Assembly: GCF_040544555.1 (NCBI RefSeq)
Contig: NZ_JBEPKD010000009.1
Location: 62,001 to 126,000, forward strand
Reading direction: 5' to 3'
DNA: 64,000 nucleotides
From: Halalkalibacter oceani
Lineage (GTDB): Bacteria > Bacillota > Bacilli > Bacillales > Bacillaceae_D
The notes under the pieces: generated by a model
Database searches by the model: none
What the model saw: the letters and a program-made list of their open reading frames with translations, nothing else
Told to the model about the DNA's origin: nothing
Shown: positions 25,651-33,818 of the stretch, in pieces
Position numbering within the stretch: the first letter of the stretch is position 1
How the letters are laid out: the number at the start of each line of letters is the position of its first letter
Position numbers and translations under genes: made by a program

Positions 25651-26925
25651 CTATTTAAAGACATCCAGCAAGATTGTAGAAATTTTCGGAATAAAGCTGA
25701 TCATCAGAACGTTAATAATCAACATCGCGATAAACGGCAGCACAGCCCGCGATATCTTCTCTAACGAAGTACCGGCTATCGGCGCAGCAACGAACAAGTT
25801 AACCCCAACTGGTGGCGTTACCATCCCAATCGCCAAGTTCACGACCATAATAATCCCGAAATGCACCGGATCAATTCCAACCATAACGGCAATCGGCGCT
25901 AAAATTGGCGCAAGAATAATAATCGCCGCTGATGTTTCAAATATCATACCGACAAATAGAAGCAACAGATTAATGAGCAGCAGGAAAATAATCGGGCTTT
26001 CTGTGTAGTTCAAGAATGATTCTGCCACCATTTGCGGCACACGCTCACGCGTAAGCAGCCAACCGAACACACCGGCATTGGCAATAATAATCATAATAAT
26101 TGAGGTCGTAATCGCAGAACGCGAAAAGATCCCCATCACACTCTTCCACGTAATTTCGCGGTAAACGAATTTCCCGACGACAAAGGCATAGACAACGGCG
26201 ACAACCGCAGCCTCGGTCGGCGTAAAGATCCCACCGTAAATACCGCCAAGAATAATAACCGGCATTAACAAGGCAAGCGCGGCTTCTTTAAAGGCAACCA
26301 GCTTCTGCTTCGTCGTGCTCGACTCCGTGCCTTTGTAGCCTTTGATGCGTGAAATAAAATAAACTAGCACTAGCAATGAAAAGGACACAAGAAGTCCTGG
26401 CAGGATGCCGGCAATGAAAAGATCACCAACAGACACCTCAGCTGTTACCCCATAAAGAATAATCGGAATACTTGGCGGAATAATGACCCCAAGTCCACCG
26501 GATGTCGCTTGAACGGCAGCGGCAAAATCACGGTGATAGCCACGGGCGACCATCGCCGGAATCAAAATCGAACCAATCGCGGCAACCGTTGCCGGGCTGG
26601 AACCGGAAATCGCGGCAAAGAACATGGAAGTGACAACCGCAACAGCCGCAAGGCCGCCTTTCATTTCCCCAACGAGCGCACTGGCAAAGTTAATCAGACG
26701 CTTGGAAATTCCCCCTGTTTCCATAAGACTCCCTGCTAAAATAAAGAATGGAATCGCCATGAGCGGGAACATGTCAACTGAGTTAAACATCCGCTGGACA
26801 ATCGCCAAAACAGGCATTTCACCAGTCCAGATAACAGCAAGCGCTGTCGCTGACCCGAGCGCAATTGCGATCGGTGTACTAATTGCAAAAAGGATTACAA
26901 GCGAAATAAGTAAAATCCAAATCAT
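25651..26925 (-). CDS. dctM: TRAP transporter large permease DctM
   Basis: Large membrane subunit of a tripartite ATP-independent periplasmic-type transporter, which imports carboxylates with sodium. The 424 residues hold about 12 hydrophobic segments. DctM blocks seen are FPLMAIPFFILAGSLMETGG, FAAISGSSPATVAAIGSI, GGLGVIIPPSIPII and NLAIGMVTPPVGVNLFVA. The ATG overlaps the dctQ stop (ATGA). Substrate is probably a hydroxy or sugar acid, judging by the neighbouring kinase, PdxA2 and LarA homologue. Confidence 0.94.
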   Translation of the reverse strand: MIWILLISLVILFAISTPIAIALGSATALAVIWTGEMPVLAIVQRMFNSVDMFPLMAIPFFILAGSLMETGGISKRLINFASALVGEMKGGLAAVAVVTSMFFAAISGSSPATVAAIGSILIPAMVARGYHRDFAAAVQATSGGLGVIIPPSIPIILYGVTAEVSVGDLFIAGILPGLLVSFSLLVLVYFISRIKGYKGTESSTTKQKLVAFKEAALALLMPVIILGGIYGGIFTPTEAAVVAVVYAFVVGKFVYREITWKSVMGIFSRSAITTSIIMIIIANAGVFGWLLTRERVPQMVAESFLNYTESPIIFLLLINLLLLFVGMIFETSAAIIILAPILAPIAVMVGIDPVHFGIIMVVNLAIGMVTPPVGVNLFVAAPIAGTSLEKISRAVLPFIAMLIINVLMISFIPKISTILLDVFK

Positions 26926-27404
26926 TTTTCTCCATCCTTTCTAAATAACTCGATAGCTACTACGATGGAGTTTAGCGCCATTAGAACCCCACTTACCGGT
27001 ATGGAAGCATAGACATATGTCATCGGAATGCGCATAGCAGGAGAACGTTGATTTTCTACCACTTGAACCATTTCAATTCCTTTAACAATTAAAAAAATGC
27101 TGAACGCGATACATACGATGCATACGAGCAATTTCAACACTTTTTTAATGTTGTCAGATGAAAGATCGACAATTGCCTCAACCCCGATTAATTCACCTTT
27201 TCGGATTGCAAGGGCAGCACCCATAAAGACAACCCAAGCCATTAAATACCGAGCGAGTTCCTCTGACCATGACAACGACGCACCAAGAGCGAAGCGCGAG
27301 AATACTTGATACGCAATCGTAGCCGACATTACAATCAACATGATTCCAATGATATAAAAGATTACTTTGTTTAAACGGTCGATGTTTTTTATTAAAGTGA
27401 GCAT
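26922..27404 (-). CDS. dctQ: TRAP transporter small permease DctQ
   Basis: Small membrane subunit of the TRAP transporter, 160 residues with four hydrophobic segments. The family motif SWSEELARYLMAWVVFMGAALAIR is mostly visible between segments one and two. ATG 27404 follows GGGAG. It is coupled to dctM by a 4-base overlap and separated from dctP by a 127-base gap that contains an inverted repeat and a tRNA-like 3' half. Confidence 0.93.
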   Translation of the reverse strand: MLTLIKNIDRLNKVIFYIIGIMLIVMSATIAYQVFSRFALGASLSWSEELARYLMAWVVFMGAALAIRKGELIGVEAIVDLSSDNIKKVLKLLVCIVCIAFSIFLIVKGIEMVQVVENQRSPAMRIPMTYVYASIPVSGVLMALNSIVVAIELFRKDGEK

Positions 27405-27429
27405 AGTTGTTCTCCCTTCCTATGAGGAG

Positions 27430-27517
27430 GAGGGTGACTCTTAAAAGCCGGCCCGATACTGGTTCGATTCCGAACGGAAGCACCAATTTCAGAAGCTTTT
27501 TTAGATGAGCCACCCTC
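27430..27517 (-). repeat. Inverted repeat enclosing a tRNA-like 3' half, between dctP and dctQ
   Basis: GAGGGTGACTC (27430-27440) and GAGCCACCCTC (27507-27517) are complementary except for one position. On the plus strand the segment between them reads like the end of a tRNA-Leu: loop CTTAAAA, a perfect B-box GGTTCGATTCC (27461-27471), then exactly 11 bases and CCA (27483-27485), the geometry of a tRNA 3' end. No matching 5' half or acceptor strand is present. It is antisense to the operon mRNA and might serve as an attenuator or be an old tRNA fragment. Confidence 0.55.
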
Positions 27518-27531
27518 AACATTGTTACAAA

Positions 27532-28551
27532 TTACTGGTTTCTAATTGAATCAATTAACTCTTGTCCAAATACTTCACTATATTGGTCATAAACCGGTTG
27601 AACTGCTTCAATGAATGGATCTACATCAATCTCACGAATGACTTCCATCCCTTGTTCTTCTAATTCATTAAGGTATTCTTCATCCATACGTTGAACGACT
27701 TCACGCTCAAAGAGTCCAGCTTCAACGGCTGCTTCTTCAAGTGCTGTTTGAAGTTCAGGCTCAAGGTTGTTAAAGAAGCTGTTTGATGTTAGCAAGATTG
27801 ACGGGTTATAGAAATGACGGGTCATTGTCAAATAATCCTGTACTTCATAGAAACGCGAGCTGTAGATAACCGGAATCGGATTTTCGTTTCCATCTACTAC
27901 CCCTTGTTGCATCGCTGTGAAAAGCTCAGTGAATGCCATTGGTGTCGGATCTGCTCCTAGCTCACGGAAAGCAGCCATATGAATGTCATTTTCCATTGTA
28001 CGAAGCTTTAATCCTTGAAGATCTTCCGGCTTTTCAACAGGACGAGTATTATTCGTCACGTTACGGAAGCCGTTTTCCCACCAAGCAAGACCTTTCAAAT
28101 CAATACCTTCCAATTTAGCAAGAAGATCCTGCCCAACTTCTCCATCAAGAACAGTGTGAGCATGCTCTGCATCACGGAACAAGAACGGTAAATCAACAAC
28201 TGTAATTTCTTCAACGAAACCACTCATTGGACCAGTTGACGTTAGAACTAAATCAACACTTCCAATTTGCAGACCTTCCACCATATCACGTTCTCCGCCA
28301 AGAGATCCGTTCGGGAAGATTTCAACATCCATACGGCCATCTGTTTTCTCAGCAAGAATTTCCTTGAAATATTCAAGTCCTTCTTGATAGTGAGATGTGT
28401 CAGCCAATGTGTGACCTACTTTTAGCGTAATTGTTTCTCCGCTGCTTTCTTCACCTGATGTGTCAGTGCCTTCTGAGTCTGAGCCGCCACCGCATGCTGC
28501 TACGATCGCAACCATCATTGCCAGCATTGCTAGCATAAGTAACTTCTTCAT
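27532..28551 (-). CDS. dctP: TRAP transporter substrate-binding lipoprotein DctP
   Basis: Extracytoplasmic solute receptor of the TRAP system, 339 residues. It has a lipoprotein signal ending AIVAAC (Cys20) and an acidic Ser/Glu linker, as expected for a Gram-positive receptor. The DctP fold shows VGHTLADTSHYQEGL, DLPFLFRDAEHAH, and the carboxylate-binding arginine in LQGLKLRTMEN (the usual R in this motif), then FTAMQQGVVDGNENP. ATG 28551 follows AGGGGGGAA. It lies 11 bases after the kinase gene. A GC-rich inverted repeat separates it from dctQ. Confidence 0.94.
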   Translation of the reverse strand: MKKLLMLAMLAMMVAIVAACGGGSDSEGTDTSGEESSGETITLKVGHTLADTSHYQEGLEYFKEILAEKTDGRMDVEIFPNGSLGGERDMVEGLQIGSVDLVLTSTGPMSGFVEEITVVDLPFLFRDAEHAHTVLDGEVGQDLLAKLEGIDLKGLAWWENGFRNVTNNTRPVEKPEDLQGLKLRTMENDIHMAAFRELGADPTPMAFTELFTAMQQGVVDGNENPIPVIYSSRFYEVQDYLTMTRHFYNPSILLTSNSFFNNLEPELQTALEEAAVEAGLFEREVVQRMDEEYLNELEEQGMEVIREIDVDPFIEAVQPVYDQYSEVFGQELIDSIRNQ

Positions 28552-28562
28552 GATAGTTCCCC

Positions 28563-29837
28563 CTATATATGTGTGTTTTTTATAATATCCATTGCATGAT
28601 GCAATGAAGATTCCTGACCAAATGCGCCTGCCTTTGTGACGATAGCTGTGTCAGCATAAGGACCTCCGACGACTTTCGAGAGTGGAATACCCTCTTCAAT
28701 TTCTTTCATGACTTCAAGCGCATGAATATCAAGCTTGAGACAGGTTTGATAGGCAATATCGCCACCGGTTAGGATCAGCCCGCTTACTTTCACTTCTTTA
28801 ATCAGCCTGCTCGCAAATGCGCCAAGCGTCGAAGCAATCTGATTGCCAAGCTCAAGCTTATCGATTCCTGCTTCAGCGATATACGCTTCCAATTCAACCG
28901 CTACCTCCGGCGTGAAAACAGTCGTGATCACAAGATCCTTTTTGTTTCCAATGATCCGCTTTGCTTCGTCAAACCAGGTGTTTAATACTTCTTGATCGTT
29001 TTTCAGCAAATGAAGCGGATGAATCGCTTGCACAAAAGCACCCTTTTCCTTTTGAAAGGCAATCTGCTTCCTCGTGACAGTGCTTACACTTCCGGCAACA
29101 GTTAATGTCGGCAATGGTTTTTCAACTTGCTCCTCAGCATCAGAAGTAAGCTTTTGTGCCTGTTCACTTGTAAATGCTTGCGCCAATCCGGCAGACCCGA
29201 CCCACAATACCTTTTCTTGGGTTTTCAGGAAATCAGTAACCGTTTTCAAATCGGCATCAATAGCGCTGTCAAAAACAATTACCTCTACCCCGCGAGCAAG
29301 AAGTGCATCGACTTCTTCTGCCAGCTTGCCCCTACGCAATGTTTTCACACCGATCAACCCCACACTGCGCTTAGTCTGCCCAGCCAATAGATCAGGTATG
29401 AAAGATTCCGTCATCGGGAATTTTACATCGTTTGCAAGTTCACTGTCCTCAAGTAATGTGCCGTGAACTAAATGATAGCCTCCAATCGTCAACCTTCCAT
29501 TTTGCGGATATGCAGGCACCACCGCACAAAACGAAAACGACAATTCATCCATCAGGCCATCAATTTCTTGACCGATATTTCCTCTTAAAGTGGAATCAAC
29601 CTTTTTATAAATAAAAGGTTGCTGATCACCCTTCATCTTCTTCGCAAGCTCTCGGTTGCGTTTATATGCTTCATCTGGAGACAAGGAACGGGAATCGGTG
29701 TTGATAACGTTTACTTTCTCAGTCTCCGTAAGTGATTCAATGAAAGAAGTCAAATGAACAATCGTCGGCTTTCCTTGTTTCACAAACTGAACACCCGTAT
29801 CATTAGCTCCCGTTAAATCATCTGCGATGACTATCAT
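28563..29837 (-). CDS. dtnK: Four-carbon acid sugar kinase (DtnK/DenK, DUF1537 family)
   Basis: Kinase of 424 residues that in relatives phosphorylates D-threonate or D-erythronate at O4. It shows MIVIADDLTGANDTGVQF at the N terminus, FIYKKVDSTLRGNIGQEI, the central VGSAGLAQAF and the C-terminal nucleotide region LILTGGDIAYQTCLKL and GGPYADTAIVTKAGAFG. First gene of the cluster behind a sigma-A promoter; ATG 29837 follows GAGGTG. With pdxA2 it makes the kinase-dehydrogenase pair of tetronate catabolism. Which tetronate is used cannot be decided from sequence. Confidence 0.88.
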   Translation of the reverse strand: MIVIADDLTGANDTGVQFVKQGKPTIVHLTSFIESLTETEKVNVINTDSRSLSPDEAYKRNRELAKKMKGDQQPFIYKKVDSTLRGNIGQEIDGLMDELSFSFCAVVPAYPQNGRLTIGGYHLVHGTLLEDSELANDVKFPMTESFIPDLLAGQTKRSVGLIGVKTLRRGKLAEEVDALLARGVEVIVFDSAIDADLKTVTDFLKTQEKVLWVGSAGLAQAFTSEQAQKLTSDAEEQVEKPLPTLTVAGSVSTVTRKQIAFQKEKGAFVQAIHPLHLLKNDQEVLNTWFDEAKRIIGNKKDLVITTVFTPEVAVELEAYIAEAGIDKLELGNQIASTLGAFASRLIKEVKVSGLILTGGDIAYQTCLKLDIHALEVMKEIEEGIPLSKVVGGPYADTAIVTKAGAFGQESSLHHAMDIIKNTHI

Positions 29838-29895
29838 TTTTATTCACCTCAAGCCTAATTGATAATTGTGATCATTTTTCAACATTTCCTACTTG

Positions 29896-29925
29896 ATTAT
29901 AGACCATGACTGTTTAAAAATACAA
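29896..29925 (-). promoter_or_regulatory. Sigma-A promoter of the dtnK-dctPQM cluster
   Basis: Minus-strand TTGTAT (29920-29925) and TATAAT (29896-29901) lie 18 bases apart. No -24/-12 sigma-54 element (TGGCAC-N5-TTGC) was seen in this gap, which agrees with the adjacent regulator lacking the GAFTGA loop. Confidence 0.7.
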
Positions 29926-29929
29926 TACA

Positions 29930-29968
29930 ATAAAAAACAGAAAATGTCGCATTTTGCAACGTTTTCTG
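29930..29968 (-). terminator. Terminator of the PrpR-type regulator gene
   Basis: CAGAAAATGT (29938-29947) pairs with ACGTTTTCTG (29959-29968) with one G-U; on the minus strand TTTTTTATTG follows. It lies directly after the regulator and upstream of the dtnK promoter. Confidence 0.85.
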
Positions 29969-29971
29969 TTT

Positions 29972-31828
29972 CTACTCCGAAATATGTTTAATTTTCCGCC
30001 ATAATGTCGAACGATTGATTCCAAGTCTTCTTGCCGCCTTCGATTGATTGTATTCCTCCTGCTTCAAAACAGCCAAAATCACTTCCTGCTCAATCTCATG
30101 CAATGTTTTATTGGCAAGCTGCAGCCCAGTCGGTTCCCGCACTTTTTCGGTTTCTTGTTCTCTCAGCTTATGCAGAAGAGCCTGAACTTCTTTTTTCTCG
30201 ATAAAAGGTCCGTCACTCATCAAACACATTTGCTCAATAACATGCTTCAACTGCCGGATGTTCCCAGGCCACATAAATGTCTTCAATTCATTCAAGACGT
30301 TCTCGCGCAGCCCGGAGATTTGTTTCCCCATCGTCGTATTACAGGCAGCGATGAAGATTCTGATCAAATCGTCAAGATCATCCATCCGCTCTCGTAATGG
30401 CGGTACTTTCAACGTAAAGCCGTTTAAAGCATGATAGAAATCATCGCGAAAACGTCCGTCACGCAAATAGGTTTCCAATGGCTGGCGGTGGGCTGCGATA
30501 AAGCGGATATCAACTGGAAACGATTCTGTCTCCTGGAAACGATTCATCCGCCCGGAAATTAAGACAAGCAGCAGCTTGCTTTGAATGCTAGGCGGCATCG
30601 AACCAATCGCATCGATAAAGATCGTTCCTTTGTGCGCCGTTTCGAGCGCCCCTTTATGGCCGTTTACTCCTGAGGTACCAAAGAGCTCTCTTTCCAGCTG
30701 TCCTTCCGAATATGCCTCACAATTAATGAACACATATGGCGCCTGCGCGCGCTCACTATTATTATGAATCGCCTGGGCAAGACTATCCTTTCCGACCCCC
30801 GGTTCCCCGTAAATAATAACCGGCAAGTCAGAGCGACTGATTTTCTTCGCTACTGTAATCAACTGATGCATACTTTCCGAACGGGCAACGAGAGAGCTGA
30901 AATGAAAGTATGCTGAATGGTCTTGCTTCTGTTCGGTCAGCTTCCGTTTTTCTTCCTTCATAAGTAACGCGAATCCATCAGAAGGACCTTCGGTGGGCAA
31001 CTCAACCTTTTTCCACTTGATCCAACTATTTTCGAATTCCTCATATACTTCATTAACCGCTTCATCATTTGTCTCCATAAGCTCCTTCAGCTTCGGCACA
31101 AGCCCACTTAACGTGTTCACATCCAACAGGCCCGGCTCCTCCACCAGTCGAAAGCGCTTTCTGGCAATTTCATTTAAAAAGATACATTGCCCCTCTTCAT
31201 CAAACACAAGAACTCCATCATCAAGGTAATGAAAAATCTGTTCGATCTTTTTCAATTTTTCTTTTTGCTTTTCCATATAGTAAACGGTTTGCTCCGCATT
31301 CGTAATCGTTTCGAGCACGGCTTCTTTCCCGGAGGAGATTAAAATGCCTTGTATGCCAAATTTTGCAGCAGTTGTTGTCGAAATGACATCGCCAATAATA
31401 ACTTGTACCCCTTCGTTGGAAGCCCTTTCAATTTCCCCTTCAATTTCTCCTTCTTCCAGAATCGGATAAAAGGTTAAATCCATATTAAGCAGCTTCCCGA
31501 TCATATTCGCGCCAGGAATTTTGTTTAAATAGGTCATCATCCCGATTTTTCCAGCATAGCCATTCAGCAATGTGAGCGTTCGCAAAATATCATAGCCCGT
31601 CATCTGCACTTCCAACACAGGGATGGAAAAATGCTTGCGCAAAAGCTTCGCTGTCGCTCCCCGGCTAATAATCGCATCATACTGGCGGTGTTCAACCGAA
31701 CGGGCAATCGCCAGACCATCATATAAATTCCCGACGAACACGTCTAAATCTTTTTTCAGCTCCTTATTTACTTCAAGAAAGAGATCCTTCAATCCGCCAT
31801 ATGGTGAAATCACTAAGATTTTACACAA
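29972..31828 (-). CDS. PrpR-type AAA+ regulator lacking the sigma-54 contact motif
   Basis: A 618-residue regulator: PrpR_N sensor domain (about 1-175), PAS-like domain (about 195-290), AAA+ domain (about 310-540) and C-terminal Fis-type helix-turn-helix (EYNQSKAARRLGINRSTLWR). Walker A is GEPGVGKDS (341-349). The sigma-54-contacting GAFTGA loop is missing (the region reads FGTSGVNGHKGALE), and Walker B is FIDAIGS, with alanine where the catalytic glutamate of DE normally sits. The arginine-rich GRFRDDFYH block is kept. It is therefore probably a sigma-A regulator or repressor, like TyrR, acting on the divergent-in-function but same-strand dtnK cluster (inference). Confidence 0.87.
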   Translation of the reverse strand: MCKILVISPYGGLKDLFLEVNKELKKDLDVFVGNLYDGLAIARSVEHRQYDAIISRGATAKLLRKHFSIPVLEVQMTGYDILRTLTLLNGYAGKIGMMTYLNKIPGANMIGKLLNMDLTFYPILEEGEIEGEIERASNEGVQVIIGDVISTTTAAKFGIQGILISSGKEAVLETITNAEQTVYYMEKQKEKLKKIEQIFHYLDDGVLVFDEEGQCIFLNEIARKRFRLVEEPGLLDVNTLSGLVPKLKELMETNDEAVNEVYEEFENSWIKWKKVELPTEGPSDGFALLMKEEKRKLTEQKQDHSAYFHFSSLVARSESMHQLITVAKKISRSDLPVIIYGEPGVGKDSLAQAIHNNSERAQAPYVFINCEAYSEGQLERELFGTSGVNGHKGALETAHKGTIFIDAIGSMPPSIQSKLLLVLISGRMNRFQETESFPVDIRFIAAHRQPLETYLRDGRFRDDFYHALNGFTLKVPPLRERMDDLDDLIRIFIAACNTTMGKQISGLRENVLNELKTFMWPGNIRQLKHVIEQMCLMSDGPFIEKKEVQALLHKLREQETEKVREPTGLQLANKTLHEIEQEVILAVLKQEEYNQSKAARRLGINRSTLWRKIKHISE

Positions 31829-31845
31829 CCTAACTCCCCCAATCT

Positions 31846-31894
31846 TGTTGCAATATTAATCAGATTGTATAGAATAATTTCATTTATTGCAACA
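31846..31894 (-). promoter_or_regulatory. Promoter and inverted repeat upstream of the PrpR-type regulator
   Basis: TGTTGCAATA (31846-31855) and TATTGCAACA (31885-31894) are perfect 10-base inverted arms 29 bases apart. The minus-strand TTGCAA inside the upstream arm and TACAAT, 17 bases on, form a plausible promoter, so the arms bracket it. This suggests autoregulation, perhaps by looping. Confidence 0.5.
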
Positions 31895-31943
31895 CTATCT
31901 GGGAAATTTCTCTCAAGTAAGCGCCGGTAGAAGGAAAGGAGCA

Positions 31944-31975
31944 CGGGCAAAAGGTTATCTAATCCCGTTTGCCCG
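31944..31975 (-). terminator. Hairpin downstream of the anti-sigma gene
   Basis: CGGGCAAA (31944-31951) pairs with TTTGCCCG (31968-31975), about 80 bases after the yhdL-like stop. No clear T run follows, so its role as terminator is tentative. Confidence 0.5.
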
Positions 31976-32052
31976 GCCCCTATGCATTCTCACATTCTTC
32001 TGCGTGCTGCAACTTGAAATGAACATGCCAAGTTCCTCACTGAACCTTTTTT

Positions 32053-33210
32053 CTAGCGATTTTCCCAGTTCCAAAATGCGACTTCATCTATTTCTAATTC
32101 TGTGATCCATGCTTCATCCCGCAGCTGTAATATCTCCTTTGTCGGCCCCGTGATAACCGCTCCATAGTGATGAAATCCATTTTCATTTAGATACTCAATC
32201 CGTTCAGCCAGTCGAAGCCTGTCAAACACTAAATTGTTTGCTTTACGCTCATGCCGCTCCAGAAAAGCTAATGTCTTCATAAATTGCTGCTGGAGCACGC
32301 TTTGATCCCCAGCCTCATACTCTGGTGAAGACGCACTTTCTGATACAATGCTTCCTCCGAACCATCCACCTGCTTCTTCTTTTCTCTCCGTGACAATAAA
32401 ATCATCATCATGCCAGATCGGAAATTTCGGAAAACCAATCGGCTCAAAAATAACTCCTTCAGTAAGTTCATTTAATTCAATTCCGGTATCAACTGCAAGC
32501 CATAGCAGATCCATGTTTCTCCCTTCAAATGAATCGAGTACTTCTTTTGTTTCCAGCAGCTCGGAAAAAGAGACATAAGCAGAAATGACAGTTCCTTCAG
32601 GCAGCTCCTCCAGCTGTGCCCAATCGGACATCCCTCTGGAGCCTGTACCGGGATAAGTAAATGCCGGCCAATCCTGCGATACTCTTCCGTACTTCTGCTC
32701 CTCCGGCATAGCCATTAATGAAAAGAGGAAATTCACTTTCATTTCTCCGACAATCATTCGATCATGACCTACCATTTTATTTAGATCTCTTGTCGCCTCT
32801 AAGCCAAAGTAAGCCTTTGTGCTCGTACTTGTTCTTCCGAGATAGCCATACGGATTTGTAACCGTAAGCGTGTGATCAATAATATTACGGAACACATCAA
32901 TTCGGTCGGGCTTTCCCCACGAGTAATAAACCGACGTGAAAATTCCAGACAAGATAGTGAACACGATAAACAATGAGAGCGCCACTAACGCTGTTTGAAT
33001 TCTCGCTTTCCATTTTCCACGTCTTAAAATTTTCTTTTGCCTTTTATCATGTGCGGCATCGGTTTTTGTGCCTATTTGCTCGTCAGTCGCCTGCAAAAAT
33101 TCCTGGTATGTTTCCAGCTTATCCAATTCACTTTCAAATTCGTCCACTTCCGCTTCAGGTAATTCTCCTTTTTCATATGCTTCAAGCTTTCGTTTAAATT
33201 CATCGTTCAT
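32053..33210 (-). CDS. yhdL: Anti-sigma factor, YhdL-like (anti-SigM)
   Basis: A 385-residue single-pass membrane anti-sigma factor. The N-terminal cytoplasmic part (MNDEFKRKLEAYEKGELPEAE) matches B. subtilis YhdL, followed by one hydrophobic segment near residue 90 (TALVALSLFIVFTILSGIF) and a large extracellular domain ending HHYGAVITGPTKEILQL and FWNWEN, again as in YhdL. ATG 33210 follows GGGAGACC and overlaps the sigM stop by 11 bases, so sigma and anti-sigma are co-translated. The frame is open far upstream, but that part overlaps sigM. Confidence 0.88.
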   Translation of the reverse strand: MNDEFKRKLEAYEKGELPEAEVDEFESELDKLETYQEFLQATDEQIGTKTDAAHDKRQKKILRRGKWKARIQTALVALSLFIVFTILSGIFTSVYYSWGKPDRIDVFRNIIDHTLTVTNPYGYLGRTSTSTKAYFGLEATRDLNKMVGHDRMIVGEMKVNFLFSLMAMPEEQKYGRVSQDWPAFTYPGTGSRGMSDWAQLEELPEGTVISAYVSFSELLETKEVLDSFEGRNMDLLWLAVDTGIELNELTEGVIFEPIGFPKFPIWHDDDFIVTERKEEAGGWFGGSIVSESASSPEYEAGDQSVLQQQFMKTLAFLERHERKANNLVFDRLRLAERIEYLNENGFHHYGAVITGPTKEILQLRDEAWITELEIDEVAFWNWENR

Positions 33211-33700
33211 GGTCTCCCGCCTTTCTGCGCCTGATCGCCTGTCTTCCTCTGAATAACAATACTTTGAAATGACTTTTTTGAATGTGCATAATCTCCGCAG
33301 CCTCAGCTTGTGATAACCCGTGGAAATCGTGGAGGAGCACCGAGGTTTTATGCTTCTCCGGTAAGCTGTCCAGCAGCGTAATGATCTCATTCATTTCTTC
33401 TTTCGTAATGATAGACTCCAATAAGGCTTTTTTAGAATCAAAGACGGTTGAGAAAAAACCTTGCTCCTTGATCACCACTCGTTTCTGTTTCCGGTAATAG
33501 TCGATATAGGCTCGATAAGCAACAGAAAACAACCAGGATTTAACAGTTTCCCCATCATAATGCTCAAGATGAAGATAAGCCCGGAAAAAAGTTTCCTGCA
33601 CCAGATCTTCTGCTGTGTAATGATCATAGCTAAGGGAGAACAGAAATCGGTAAATATCTTGAAAATAATGTTGATAAAGACGATCGATAGATTCTTTCAT
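33200..33700 (-). CDS. sigM: ECF sigma factor, SigM-like
   Basis: A 166-residue extracytoplasmic-function sigma factor (B. subtilis SigM has 163). Region 2 shows LYQHYFQDIYRFLFSLSYDH and AEDLVQETFFRAYLHL; region 4 shows LLDSLPEKHKTSVLLHDFHG and SQAEAAEIMHIQKSHFKVLL. SigM controls cell-envelope stress genes. ATG 33700 follows GGGGGAG. A TGTTAC-N16-CGTT element upstream is at best a weak ECF autoregulatory promoter. Its place between two catabolic operons looks incidental. Confidence 0.9.
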   Translation of the reverse strand: MKESIDRLYQHYFQDIYRFLFSLSYDHYTAEDLVQETFFRAYLHLEHYDGETVKSWLFSVAYRAYIDYYRKQKRVVIKEQGFFSTVFDSKKALLESIITKEEMNEIITLLDSLPEKHKTSVLLHDFHGLSQAEAAEIMHIQKSHFKVLLFRGRQAIRRRKAGDHER

Positions 33701-33818
33701 TGTCTCCCCCTTCATCATTAAAACGAATAAAAGACCAAACGGTAACAGGAAATATAAAATCTCATTATAACTGATCACATCCCTTTAACATTTCTGTCAT
33801 GATGTATTTTGCAAAAAA

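Noticed and set aside
25172..26008. 278-codon plus-strand open frame over the LarA homologue and dctM
   Set aside because: Antisense to two confident genes; the product changes composition at their junction, as expected for a shadow.
27438..27485. Functional tRNA gene
   Set aside because: Only the 3' half geometry is present; the anticodon stem does not pair, and there is no D-arm or 5' acceptor strand. Reported as a fragment only.
29838..29971. Sigma-54 promoter for the dtnK cluster
   Set aside because: No TGGCAC-N5-TTGC-like element in the gap; a sigma-A promoter is present instead.
33701..33800. ECF autoregulatory promoter of sigM
   Set aside because: TGTTAC-N16-CGTT is too far from the TGAAAC-N16-CGTC consensus to be listed as a feature.
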